Source: Oscarella lobularis (Eukaryota; Porifera; Homoscleromorpha; Homosclerophorida; Oscarellidae). Taken from it: a stretch of DNA of 64,000 bases. Below are positions 1 through 10,038 of the stretch, piece by piece; position 1 is the stretch's first letter, and every line of letters begins with the position of its first letter. The notes beneath the pieces were generated by a model. That model did no database searches. It saw only the letters and a program-made list of their open reading frames with translations, and was not told the origin of the DNA. The stretch lies in the NCBI RefSeq assembly GCF_947507565.1, contig NC_089185.1:248001-312000 (forward strand). Direction: 5' to 3'. The position numbers and the translations under genes were made by a program.

Positions 1-1153
1 CCAAGACCCCAATACCAATGCTGCCAACTGCAGCGGCAACGTAGTGGTAAGTAAGCAATAAGCTTGAGTGACTGCTCCCAATTTTCAAGCTGCACTCGGC
101 ATAACGAATCTAAACAAGTGAAGGGTTAGAAACAAGAAATTCCTTTCTCATCATGGATGAACTCATGGGGGCACCCAGCTGCCCCGTTCAACCACAACTA
201 AAAAAACTGAAAGTGGGGGGATAAAGAAAGCTGCAGGTAAGAAAGCTCGATTTGTCTTACGAGATGATACGTTGGCAGATAGTAGGTAAAAAAGTGAAGG
301 CTCATTGCAGCACACCACAGCATGAACCGTCTGTGTTTTAGTATCGTCTTGTATTTGGTGACTGCTCGTGTTGTGGCGGCGGCAGTCTGAGGAGGAGCCA
401 CCTCGGGGGGACGACGAATAAGAATTGCAAAGAGACCAATGGCCAAACCCAGGACTGTGTAGGCGAGAATAACGTTGTCAAGACCGTAGTCGCGAAGGAG
501 CCAGCGGGCAATAGGATTGAAAGCGGCACTGCCAACTTGCAAGCCGGTGATGCTCAGAGCGGAAGCAACGGGAAGGTATTTTGAGAAGTAGAGAGGCAGA
601 AGTCCCACAGTTGGAGTGTAAATAAGCCCTGTTCCGATTCCAGCTAGCACAGCATAGCAAAGAACTGCCTGCCAGACTTGCTTTGCATACGTCGTCGCGT
701 ACGCTCCCGCGCTGTATACGACTGCGCCGACGACGAGAACACTTCTTGGCGAGAAGTGCGATGATAGATGAGCGGCTGGAAGACCGAAGATGCATAGCAT
801 CGCCGTCTGCACCGAACCTATCGTCGCTAGAACGAAGTGGCCGTCCATCACGCGTCATCATATCAAATTATCATCAAAGTCCCCTGACCTGTTGTGCCAC
901 TTATTCCTCCAGAACCTTCTGTGTTACAGGTTGAAGCGCTAGTGTTCGCCTCCGTACTGTTGACGGCTGCGACTTGGGGAGTGGAATCGGTAAAGCGCTC
1001 AAGCAAACCGATGTAGAAAACGCCAGCTGAGCCCCTAGCTGCGTTGAAAAAAGCTAAAATGAAGAAAGCTGCTACGCAGACAGTCCATGACCATCCCCTA
1101 TCAAGACGCTTTGTTGGAAGGAGGAGAGAAAAACTGCAACGCCGCGGCGAAGA

Positions 1154-1190
<37 letters not shown>

Positions 1191-1192
1191 AT
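1..1192 (-). CDS. Monocarboxylate-transporter-like MFS protein (SLC16 family), 3' end missing
   Basis: Likely proton-coupled carrier of monocarboxylates or related small organic acids in a membrane. Exon 1 (889-1192) encodes a poly-Ser start, then DRGWSW, close to the family's first-helix signature DGGWGW, and the start of a transmembrane helix. Exon 2 (261-826) gives helices 2-6 with the loop after helix 3 and the long central loop. Exon 3 (1-109) continues with HLIRYAE and a glycine-rich helix, then runs off the left edge. Junctions are GT-AG: the first is phase 1, the second phase 0. The start at 1192 is the only ATG before the poly-Ser run, which is encoded by a pure trinucleotide repeat and probably varies in length. 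Substrate cannot be told. Family call fairly sure; exon limits inferred. Confidence 0.72.
1155..1190. repeat. (GAC)12 microsatellite
   Basis: Twelve perfect GAC units, read as TCG (Ser) codons on the minus strand directly after the start codon of the transporter-like gene. Length variation would change the N-terminal poly-Ser tract without a frameshift. Confidence 0.95.
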
Positions 1193-1425
1193 TGATCCCG
1201 GTACGTGTTGCTGCTGCTGCGCAATGGCGTTTAGGTACCGGTTTGACGACTGAGGCCTGTCCTACCGGTTTGACGACCTTCAAGTGCGGAGCATTCCATG
1301 CCTCTCGTCACACTGGTTCAACTTGCAATAAGAAATATTCGGAAGCTAGCGCAACCAAAAGGACCATATATAGAGACGCGCGACCAAACGGAAACTGCAC
1401 ATTCACTATCTAGGTTCACGCACGT

Positions 1426-2173
1426 CTATAGATCGTCAAAACGGGGTAAATCAATGCATGGTTTTTTCACCACCACTTCGACGTGGCATGTGTAGAAGGG
1501 CAAAGGCTGGCCTTTTGCGTGCGAATATCTCGCCAATAGCTTGTCATAGTCTTCGGACTTGACTTCGGCGGCACGAAAGTGCCCAACACACGTCGCTTCC
1601 CACCAGTTGAGCAGGACATTTTTAGTGGGAAAAACGCCGACGATGTGATCGTCCTCCTCGACGTCGTATATACGACATCGAATCCCACTTCTTTCGCGAT
1701 GCTCGTCCAATAGGAGACGGATTCGAGATTCTAGCCAATAGCGAACAGAAAAGACTCGTACGAATTTCCGTGTTGGATCACCGTCAGATCGCGTACGAAG
1801 CCTTTTATGCGTTGAGACGTCGCGTGAAGCCAAATCTTCCTCCCGGCTTCAGCGAAGCGTAGATTTTCTGAAGTATTTCTCTGTGTTTGTCTCGAGGTAT
1901 CCAATGGACAAGATGAGTGGCGTTGATTACGTCGTAGGGCCCGAATTCGGCAGCTTCGTCAATAGATCCGTGCACGATTTTCACGTTTTTATCATCATTG
2001 TAAAATCGCGCTCGTGCAACGTTGATGCGATCCTCGTCGGAATCGACTCCCACAAGGAAGCTCGTAGAGCCAATGCGGTTTAGAAGAGACCTGATCACTT
2101 TACCGGTGCCGCAGCCGAAATCGAGGACTCGATCTCCTCGTTTCAGCTGAAGGGTATTATCGAGAAATTTCAT
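1426..2173 (-). CDS. Class I SAM-dependent methyltransferase
   Basis: Small-molecule methyltransferase fold. The upstream part carries motif I VLDFGCGTGK (SAM binding), an acidic GVDSDEDRI at the end of strand 2, and LKPGGRFGF (motif III-like post-motif). The overall pattern resembles the juvenile-hormone acid methyltransferase-like group, but the acceptor is unknown. The two halves lie in different frames; a phase-1 intron from the GTCTCA after FTR (about 1830) to the CTAG at about 1733 restores one frame. That donor is weak, so a frameshift is the alternative. The first in-frame ATG is at 2173, but the frame stays open upstream with family-like residues, so a short 5' exon may be missing from this model. 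Confidence 0.65.
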
Positions 2174-2386
2174 GGCATCAGACTCTTGAAAAGATTGTCG
2201 TAAACTGAAGCGTAATTGCTGTCTGCTATCATGTGATGATTTTGACTCAATCGTTACTTTGGGATCTGGGGGAGCCAGCTCACTCCTGATAATTATGAGC
2301 CTGGCTCCTCCCTCGAGGAAGTACTAGTAGCGCGAGTTGCTAAACCTTAGCAACGCCTGGCAACGTCACGAAAACCTCAAAGCCCC

Positions 2387-4572
2387 ATGGATTCTACCGA
2401 CGACGAGGACGCAGAATGCGAGCTGATGCTTGATGCCTTGCACCATCAACTAGAACAAGTGGAGGTAGAAGTCGTACGTCAATGGCGGGGCCTCACTCAA
2501 GGCATCACACCCTCGTAGAATCGCCTAGAAAGACTTCTAAGCGAAACAAACCAACCACAAGATGAGTTTGAAGAAAGAAAGAATGTGAAGACAAGCCAAG
2601 AAGCGCGGAAATCGACGTAAAAACAGCTCTCAGGCCTTATGAAATACTCTCTAAGTCTTCTTATTCGTAGAAAACAGTCTACGCTGCCGCCAATTCTCAA
2701 ACAGTACACAGTCAAAGCGTCAAAAGCAACCCAAGCAACGTCGAAAACGACGCGACGACGTCGAGAAACGGAGATCTTTCGGGAGGCGGAAGAACGCGAA
2801 AAAAGAAGCGAAAAGGAACGTCAGAGAAAGGAGGTAAAAAATTCTGTCTTCCAAAGAATAGGGCTCAGAATAAACCGTTAGTCAATTAGGGAGTAATTTG
2901 AATTGGGGGGTTTTGTGGGTAGAGAAATATGGCTCTGTTTGAAAAATTGGAGACGCTTAAGGAAATTGTTCGGGAAGACTACTTGAATGCGTTGGAAGAG
3001 AAAGTCGATCGGCAGAGACGGAAATTGAAGGAGCGAGAAGCAAGGGAGAAACAAAAACAGGAAATAATTGAAAAGAAAAAGGTACAGATGGGCGACGCTA
3101 AAATAAACACGTGATTTTTAAAATAAAGGAAAAGAAGAGAAAGAAGAAACCGCGTCAACCGCGTTCGGACGGAGCGTCGGATTGGTCATTTTTGGCTCAC
3201 GTGCCTGAGACTCAGTTCTATCGGGTTTGTCTTGGGATGATCACAGATTCAAAAGTTCGTAACTATTTCTATACGTTCAGCTAATCGAAATAGAACACGA
3301 AATGAAAAGGGACGGAAAATTGAAAACAGGGAGCGACGTCCGAGAACTATGGGACAGAATGTTGGCGCCCGCTCCACCAAAGGAGTCTCCACTAAAGCAA
3401 AGTAAATAATATATTGTATATTAGTCTTCTTTGACTTGACAATGGAATGGGATAGTTATGCCTCCTGAAGGATCAAAGTCTCCGTCGCCTCACATTTCGC
3501 CTCTGCCAGTCTTTTTTGAGACTGATGAACCGGCTGTCGATTCTTGGGCAATGACGGACGTTCCGAATAGCATGCTAAAATCAGACGATTCCAAGAAGGC
3601 GAGGAAACATTATATATTTTTTAAACAACGAGATCATTTACTTTTCAGTTGATTTCGTCTTCTTCGTCCGCTGTTGGAGGAGCAGAAAAGAAATTCTCAA
3701 AGGTAACCAAGCAAAGTAGTTTTAGAGAGACAAAAACGTCTCTTCTAGACGTCGTTTCCTCCTCTCAAATCTCTTGAACATTCGCTCATACGTATCGTAC
3801 CTGAAGTGAGAAACATCAATAGCTTCTTCTTCCATCGCCATTGCGAGTCGATTTCTCTTGGCAGCCGGATCCCGACGAAATAAAGCATCGACGCAAGTAC
3901 GAACAACGTAAAGAGACTCGAAAGAAAAAGGTGAAAATGTATCGCCACGCGATAGCAAACAGACTCGCCGCAGCCAGGCAAGAGCACACGCCATCATAAA
4001 CATAAGAAAACTTGACTTCACGCACCACTAGAATAATGAAAGAGCATTCAGATCTATTCGACTACACACCGCCTCCGTTACGAGCAGAAGAAGCCCTTAC
4101 AGTATAATTTCCCTTAGCCACGGTTCCGTTTTGATTTTTCGTTTAGTTTCCGTCTTCTCCGACTCAGCTAAAACGCGACTCTTTGTCGCCACGGCTGCTC
4201 TCACCGCCGCCGCCGCCTCTTCCCAGCTCGCCGCCTTCCGCCCAAGGCTCGCCACAGCCTCAAGCGAAGACTCACACTCAGTCCGTATCGCTAGAAAGCG
4301 AACTGAGTCTCACGTCACCCAGCTGGGGCACCTTGTCCTCATCCCAATGGGATACGATTGGTTTGACGACAGATACGAGCACGCATACTCTGCCTATGGC
4401 AGTCAAAGAACGACGAATCAAACGCAAAGAGGCGAGACTCAAAAAGGCGGCGGCGACGACGCGTGTGAGCGAGGAACCGGCGCCGGCTCCTCCCGCCAAA
4501 CCGACACTGCCTCTTTCAATGGATTCTTTATACAATAAGAATACGACCGACGGCGTTGTCTTGGTATTATAA
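2387..4572 (+). CDS. Unrecognised basic coiled-coil protein, about 12 exons
   Basis: I do not recognise the family. Exons by splice signals and phase: 2387-2464, 2519-2612, 2671-2833, 2923-3081, 3129-about 3224, about 3280-3401, 3456-about 3600, 3653-3701, 3749-about 3790 (uncertain), 3823-3977, 4032-4101, 4147-4572. The protein opens with an acidic stretch, has long Lys/Arg/Glu-rich helices (2671-3081), a WxPDPDE segment followed by a basic helix (3823-3977), a proline-rich stretch, another basic helix KERRIKRKEARLKK, and ends at TAA 4570. The join 3977/4032 needs a GC-AG intron (CCAG|GCAAGA). The donor after 3600 also lacks GT. Composition suggests a cytoskeletal or centrosomal protein; that is only a guess. 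It starts about 210 bases from the methyltransferase, divergently. Confidence 0.6.
3978..4031 (+). other. GC-AG intron in the coiled-coil gene
   Basis: 54-base intron, donor CCAG|GCAAGA, acceptor CCACTAG. Splicing restores a phase-2 junction and joins a basic helix to the exon beginning IMKEHSD; without it the upstream exon meets TAA at 3997. Confidence 0.6.
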
Positions 4573-4696
4573 TATTATTACGTTTCTGATTGGACTCAAG
4601 AATGTTTTGTTGTGTAGGAGAGTAAAGGACGGAGTGGCATGTGGACAAACTACTTGAAAGCGTAGTACGTCTTCTCGTGTAAATATAGCAGAGTGG

Positions 4697-6358
4697 TTAT
4701 TCATCTATCTTGTACGTTTTCCGGTACGTTTTTCCTGTCATGCCTTGGACTAGGCACAGGTACGTTCCGATCGTGTCTCCCGATATCCTTTCAATTCGAA
4801 GTCGAGTCGTTTTCTGTAGATCGGCGACGGCCTTTGGATTGTTGGAGCCGACTTCGTATTGTTTAACGGCTTTGTCGACGTTGAATCCCTTGGTTACTTT
4901 GCCACCACCGCCGCCGAATTTCCAGGTGAGCTGTTTTATTTTATCATTTCCCGTCGCGGTGGCAGTGCAGTCGACTTGCACAGCCGTCGAGCTCCTCGAA
5001 ACGAGCTGTATTATCAGCTTAAAATCCGTAGAAGGAGACGGTTTAGTAGGCGCTTCTCCCTTCGCGATTCCGCTTGATCGTACCGATTGCGTCGGAGGTT
5101 CTTGCGTCGAAGGTTCTGTAAATTGCATTTTTCACTTGTGCCCCATGCGAACGCGCAACTTACCCTCGACTAGCAGAGCGCACGATTTAGAATCGAGCTG
5201 CAGTTGATAACCAGCCCGACAGGAGCATCGGTAGCTTCCTGGAAAGTTTCCGCATGCCTGTTGGCATTCTCCGTTATCAACCGAACATTCATCCACATCT
5301 TCTCAATAGAAAAGAATTATGCAAGACACAGTTTCGGGCTCTAACCTTACCGTAGCATTTTCCCTGTATCGATGCATAGCCGGTCGGACAGTCGCTGGTC
5401 GATCCGCAATGTGCCGTACCTATAAGCGCGCACACGCGATGACATGACAACGAGTCGACATGCCAGACGCACCTGTCTGGGACGTCGTTGCCTTGATCCA
5501 TTTAGCGAAGTGAGCCACTTTCGTGTACACGCCTGGATAGAAAGGATTGCGGCACCCGATGCCCCACGAAACAATTCCCACGGCCAGCAGGCTCCCCGTT
5601 TGACGGTTGTACAAAACGAGCGGCCCTCCCGAATCTCCCTCGCACGCGTCCGCGGGCTCCGGCACTTCGTCGCCGAGAGCGCACAACATTGACGACGTAT
5701 TGAAGTCGCCAATGCGAGAGAACAGAGAACGGCACTTCTCTTGAGGTCGTATGGTAACCTCCGCTTCTCTGAGCACGATCGACGGCACGGTACCTTGTTC
5801 GTCGTCGTCCTCGCTACCCCATCCGGCAACGTAGGCTGTCGTTCGCGTGTTTCCAGGCGAGTTCACGTTGGTGCCGTAGGGTACGACGCGCCAGGCGTCG
5901 CGAACGGGCTTGATTAGGCGCAACAGTGCGATGTCGTTGTAGATGATTCCTGTTCTCGAATGAACGTGGTAGCGAGGATGCACGACGATTTTGTCGACGC
6001 CTATGCGTTCGATGCGACTTGTTCTCTGCTTTTCGAGATACCAAACGATGCTGCTTCGACCGAATCCAATGTCGGCGACGATAGCAGTTTTACCTAGGCC
6101 AGGTTCGAGGCAGTGAGCGGCCGTCATGACCCATTGTCTTGTAACTAGGGTTCCTCCGCAGTAGTGAACTCCAGGCGGACGGCGCGGCCCCGAGTGCGAG
6201 AACCATAGAAGGACTAGATAGGGTCGGCCCTGGCTGATTCGTTCTCCCCCACCGACTCTCGCGTCTGTATCGGTGTCCGTTTGTTGTGCGGCGATCTTTG
6301 TTGAGCTTAGGAGGATCACGGCGAGTTGCACGAGAAACGAGACGATGGCTACGGCCAT
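4697..6358 (-). CDS. Secreted trypsin-like serine protease with EGF and Ig-like domains
   Basis: Exon 1 (5473-6358) encodes a signal peptide, an activation site R|VGGG, and a full S1 domain with the triad His (TAAHC), Asp (NDIALL) and Ser (GDSGGP). DACEGDSGG places Asp at the specificity position, predicting cleavage after Lys/Arg. Exon 2 (5351-5419) adds a short Cys-rich segment. Exon 3 (5164-5301) is a calcium-binding EGF domain (DVDECSVDNGEC...). Exon 4 (4697-5115) holds a Pro/Thr linker and an Ig-like domain with Cys in VDCTA and YLCLV. All junctions are phase 1, the usual phase for shuffled extracellular modules. Likely extracellular, active in matrix or immune processing; target unknown. 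Start 6358 gives the signal peptide. Confidence 0.85.
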
Positions 6359-6540
6359 GGCTGATCGTTCGACGAGTGTTGGGGTAGTGACAACGCGACT
6401 CGGAGGTTATGGTATAAATGAATTTATTAAGAACAGGAAGTCTTGCAACAGCATCGCACTACACATTCTTCTTTGCCACGACAAAAACTACGCGACAGCA
6501 CAAAGCGAGCAGACAAACGGACAATCGCAGCATGCAGAGT

Positions 6541-7200
6541 TTAGTTCATTTCGCCGTGGCAAATCACGTACATCCACGTCCTCACCGATGACCAATTTAA
6601 TTTTGCACCAGAAGATGAACTCATGTACACAACAATGTGATCACTTCGGGTGTCCACGGTAGAGAAGCCTACTTGATTTTCAAACTGAATAGAGCACATG
6701 GGCTCTCTTATGTATGGTGATTGAAAACGAATGGTTAGTGCATTTCCACTTGCCGTTGCTTTATAAACATCAAAATTGGCTTGACCACCGTACGAGTGGT
6801 GAGAAGAACAAGAAGAGTAGCGATTTGAGTCCCAACGACAGTACATCAGACTAACTTTGTATCCTTTGTCAGCACCGGAAGAGGGTGACGCTACGATGCT
6901 GCGTGATGGGATGGTGGAAGGAAACGAACAAGATTTTGCTTGGTAATTATAAGCAAGCCCTTGCGTCCCGCATTCTTTCACCTTGTCTACAGTCGACTGC
7001 AAATGGACTACTTGCGTTTGCAATGAGGCCATTTGCGTTTTCAAATTGAGCAATTCATTTTCATTAGTACAGACACCTTTGGGCAGAACAACGACGATGT
7101 TTCCAGAATCATCTTTTGCGTAGGTGACTTCCGAGGCAACACTTGAACTTCCACTCAAGAAAACAGCGAACGCCACGATCATTCCAAGTTGACGCCTCAT
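6541..7200 (-). CDS. Small secreted protein with coiled-coil stalk and Cys-containing C-terminal domain
   Basis: Single-exon gene of about 219 residues. It begins with a signal peptide (MRRQLGMIVAFAVFLSG), followed by a short heptad-like coiled coil (LLNLKTQMASLQTQ..LQSTVDK) and a beta-rich C-terminal domain with paired cysteines, ending HGEMN. The layout recalls invertebrate secreted lectins, but I recognise no family. The ATG at 7200 is preferred over an in-frame ATG at 7251 because a TATA box lies just upstream of the latter, which puts transcription start between the two. The upstream region is partly duplicated at about 7612-7738. Confidence 0.65.
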   Translation of the reverse strand: MRRQLGMIVAFAVFLSGSSSVASEVTYAKDDSGNIVVVLPKGVCTNENELLNLKTQMASLQTQVVHLQSTVDKVKECGTQGLAYNYQAKSCSFPSTIPSRSIVASPSSGADKGYKVSLMYCRWDSNRYSSCSSHHSYGGQANFDVYKATASGNALTIRFQSPYIREPMCSIQFENQVGFSTVDTRSDHIVVYMSSSSGAKLNWSSVRTWMYVICHGEMN

Positions 7201-7251
7201 TTCCGCAGCACCAGTCTCCAAGATTTGTAAGAAAGTCAGCCAAAGACACAT

Positions 7252-7260
7252 CTTTTATAG
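7252..7260 (-). promoter_or_regulatory. TATA box of the small secreted-protein gene
   Basis: CTATAAAAG on the minus strand, 52 bases upstream of the ATG at 7200. With transcription starting about 30 bases downstream, the ATG at 7200 is the first one in the message. The same motif is present in the duplicated copy at 7702-7710. Confidence 0.7.
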
Positions 7261-7292
7261 CCAAGCAAGGCGGAATATATAATGGCACGTGA

Positions 7293-7422
7293 TTGCGAGC
7301 CAATCAGGAGCGCTCATTAGAGTGGTATATCTCGGTTATCCCACTCTTCCGGTCTATACACCACTCATCCGGGTTAAAAGTAGCAGATCGCGTTTGAATT
7401 CGCGCTCCTGATGGGCTCGCAA
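7293..7422. repeat. Inverted repeat, 21-base arms with one mismatch
   Basis: Arms 7293-7313 and 7402-7422, separated by 88 bases. It sits directly upstream of the TATA box of the small secreted-protein gene and next to a second, longer inverted repeat, so this stretch looks like nested foldback elements. Confidence 0.8.
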
Positions 7423-7449
7423 TCGATCGCGTCCCATTACATAAGCTAA

Positions 7450-7551
7450 TTACACAACTACTATGCTCGTGGGATACGCTATTTAGAGCACTCGGGCGGG
7501 GTCTGGCCTTCGTGCTCTAAATAGCGTATCCCACTCGCCGTAGTTGTGTAA
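7450..7551. repeat. Long imperfect hairpin (foldback element)
   Basis: Arms about 7450-7491 and 7512-7551 flank a 20-base loop. The inner 22 bases (TGGGATACGCTATTTAGAGC core) and the outer 12 (TTACACAACTAC) match exactly, with a short mismatch between. No coding potential. Best read as a MITE-like foldback; I see no clear target-site duplication. Confidence 0.75.
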
Positions 7552-7611
7552 CATATACGTACCGTGCATACAACGCGGAAAAAGCGGGGCACAAAACACG
7601 AAAGACTAATT

Positions 7612-7738
7612 TAGTCTATCACAGCGAACGCCACGATAATTTCAAGTCGACGTTTCATTTCCGCAGCACCGGTCTTCAAGATTTGTAAGAAATTAAGTCA
7701 GCTTTTATAGCAAGCAAGCAAGCAAGGCGGAATAAAAA
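7612..7738 (-). pseudogene. Truncated copy of the promoter and first codons of the secreted-protein gene
   Basis: This stretch matches about 7165-7280 almost base for base, including CTTTTATAG, the run of AAGCAAGC, TTTCCGCAGCACC, and a start codon (ATG at 7657). The copied frame reads MKRRLEIIVAFAVID then stop, so only the signal-peptide start was copied. The two hairpins lie between the original and the copy. It is a broken duplicate or a promoter fragment left by rearrangement. Confidence 0.7.
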
Positions 7739-7899
7739 ACGGGTATCGTACGTGCGTATCAACGCGGAAAAGCCGGGTTCAAAACGCGGAAATTTTTTTA
7801 TTTGAATCGCGGGACGTTGCTTCTGTAACCTAAATAGAATGTGTGGTCGTGTTTTGTGCCCGTGTCTTATCCGCATTCAACGCGCAGGGGAGGACTGAG

Positions 7900-8187
7900 T
7901 CAGCCGCGCCGCTCCATGCACCGTAAGGAGCTAGCGGCTTTAGCACAAAGAACGAGAACTGCAGCAGCTGCCGTCGTAATAGCAGTCGCTTTTCGCAACG
8001 CACGCATAGCCAAACGCGCTGGAGCCTCCTCCGCGGCGGCATCGACCTTCCCGAAATCTCGAGGATAGCGTCTTCGTACCAATCCAAAGCCCAAAGCAAA
8101 GCCAGACAACGTTCCAATCCCAGCCAATCCTATCACATAAACGGCCGCCCATCGCGAAGGCGACGTCTTGGACGAGTCTTCCTCCAT
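7900..8187 (-). CDS. TMEM242: TMEM242-like small membrane protein
   Basis: About 95 residues with two hydrophobic segments. The pattern LSGFALGFGLVRRRYPRDF, then an Ala/Glu-rich loop, LAMRALR and a second hydrophobic helix, follows the order seen in TMEM242 (helix, KKKSPEWF, loop, LALRALG, helix). In animals that protein is mitochondrial and helps assemble respiratory and ATP-synthase complexes. The start ATG at 8187 gives MEEDSSK. The stop follows soon after the second helix, so this form is shorter at its C-terminus than the vertebrate one, or a last exon is missed. It diverges from the palmitoyltransferase gene 84 bases away. Family call moderately sure. Confidence 0.55.
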   Translation of the reverse strand: MEEDSSKTSPSRWAAVYVIGLAGIGTLSGFALGFGLVRRRYPRDFGKVDAAAEEAPARLAMRALRKATAITTAAAAVLVLCAKAASSLRCMERRG

Positions 8188-8270
8188 TTCCGCCCAAGAA
8201 TCACCAAGCACGCTAGCCAAATACTTTGCGGTGCGCTGTCCGTGATGATGAGGGGTTCTTTCTCGACCCG

Positions 8271-9861
8271 ATGGTAAATAGAGGATACAACAGTCTGATC
8301 AGAATGTCGCAACGCAAGTGGGAGTTCTTTCCGGGCCGCAACCAATTTTGTTGCGATGGTCGCATCATGCTCTCGCACGAAACGGGCATCTTCAAACTTG
8401 CTCTCGGCCTCATCATCATCACATCCGTCCTCTTCTTCATATTCGAGTAAGTCTCTCGTGCTGTTTCGTCGGGGTACGAAGCGGGGCTCCCTTTCTCCTA
8501 GTTCGCCCTATTTGTGGGAGCACGTTCATCCGATCGTTCCCATCGTCGCCGCGCTTCTCTTTCTATTCACGCTTGCGTTCGTTTTTCGCACGGCGTGCAT
8601 GGACCCGGGAATCGTGCCGCGAGCAAGCGTCTACGAAGCGGAATACAACGAAAACAGTCGAACGGGTCAGTGAAACCCCTCAGGGGGGCCCCTTACCTTT
8701 TTCCGCGTCACGTTTGAACTTCTCCCCCCGCGCAGAGGACTCCGGTTTGAGAAGCTCGTTCGTGCCGCCCGTGAGAACGAAAGACATCACCGTGAACGGG
8801 ACCCCCGTGAAATTGAAATTCTGCTTCACATGCAAAGTCTTTCGACCGCCGCGCGCCTCCCATTGCAGCATGTGTAACAACTGCGTTGGTGAGAGTCTAA
8901 ATCACAATTGAAGCGTGGAAAAAAAAATTTTTTTCTAGAGAGTTTTGATCATCATTGCCCGTGGGTGGGAAATTGCGTGGGGAAGCGAAACTATCGTTAC
9001 TTCTACTTTTTTCTTGTCTCTCTCTCGATACTTTGCGTTTATCTGTTTGCTTTCGTGGTGACCCACTTGGTTCTACGTGAGTCCAGATATGATTTAGAGA
9101 AAAGACCTATTTATTTATTTTTCTGTATCAGGAAGCAGCGAAAAGGACGGATCTTTTGTCAAAGCTATTCAATCTACCCCAGCTAGATATCCTTCTCGCG
9201 ATTAGATGCTAATTATTTTATCTTGTTTGTGTTATTGGCTTTTGACTGTGCCGCTTACCATTTTGGAAGCAGTTGTCTGCTTCTTCTCCCTTTGGTCGGT
9301 CATCGGCTTAGCGTGCTACCACACCAAGCTAGTCGCTTTCAGCCTCACAACAAATGAAGACGTAATTCTATATTGAGCTCAAACCAAACCGTTTTCAAAT
9401 CATCTTTATTTTTTAGATTAAAGGGTCTTGGTCCAAGCACAATGACTCAGAGAACTACAATCCCTATGACCACGGCAGTTGCTGTGCAAATTGCTTGGCC
9501 ATACTCTGCTCTCCCGTACCTCCAAGGTATGCAAACCTCTTCCTTGACAAAACGTTTCGATTTTTTATTTCCAGTCTGATTGACAAACGAGGAAGAGCGT
9601 CGCGTCAATTCCGCTGCGATTACGGCTACGATCTGGACGACTCACTTGATCAATATGGATCTGTTGCAGATCCAATGGTCTAGAAAAAAAACCCAATCCC
9701 TTCTTTCCTTCCCTTTGTGCTTATAATTTTTCTTTTCTCTTTAGAACGCTGGAGAGCAGTCAGTTGGCAACCAAAGCTTCCAGTCACAGGTATCAACTGC
9801 CCCACTGATCAAGGGCGGAGGCTTGCGGAAGGTTGATGTGGAAAATGGCTATAAGTATTAG
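8271..9861 (+). CDS. ZDHHC: DHHC palmitoyltransferase, ZDHHC9/14/18 group
   Basis: Protein S-palmitoyltransferase of Golgi/endomembranes. Exons 8271-8446, 8502-8665, 8736-8888, 8939-9076, 9132-9186, 9259-9361, 9417-9526, 9575-about 9674 and a last exon from about 9745. The N-terminus [19 protein letters not shown] is typical of the 9/14/18 group. The cysteine-rich domain is split across exons 3 and 4 ([15 protein letters not shown], then [10 protein letters not shown] with the catalytic Cys). TTNE in exon 6 is the TTxE motif, and PPSLIDKRG closes the conserved C-terminal part. Four helices are visible. The exon 5/6 junction is an AT-AC intron. If the last GTCTAG donor is not used, the protein ends at 9683. 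Confidence 0.9.
9187..9258 (+). other. U12-type AT-AC intron in the palmitoyltransferase gene
   Basis: Donor |ATATCCTTCT matches the U12 AT-AC consensus. A branch-site-like CTTTTGAC lies at 9239-9246, with its A 13 bases from the acceptor CTTAC|. Removing these 72 bases joins IQSTPA to [10 protein letters not shown] in phase 2, exactly the order in the animal ZDHHC9/14/18 proteins. No GT donor in the preceding exon gives that junction. Confidence 0.82.
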
Positions 9862-10038
9862 TGCTTTCGCTTTGCACCCCCTCCCGTGAAAGTACGGACT
9901 TTCTAGTTTGGAGGCTTTTAGTTTGCTGAGTCCAGTGCATTAAGGCTTACGTAGTTAACTAGAGAATAAAGCACTGCGGAGACACGAAACAATTATGCAA
10001 AAGTATCCCATATGAGCAAAACGTTCTTTCTCGTTTTT

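Noticed and set aside
2270-2315. Imperfect palindrome GGAGCCAGCTCA / TGAGCCTGGCTCC
   Set aside because: Short arms with mismatches in a divergent promoter; too weak to call an element.
3722-4003. Minus-strand frame of about 93 residues starting MFMMACALAWL
   Set aside because: It overlaps the plus-strand exon 3823-3977, which joins cleanly to exons on both sides and has a convincing basic-helix composition. The minus frame has no homologue I know and lacks a plausible upstream structure.
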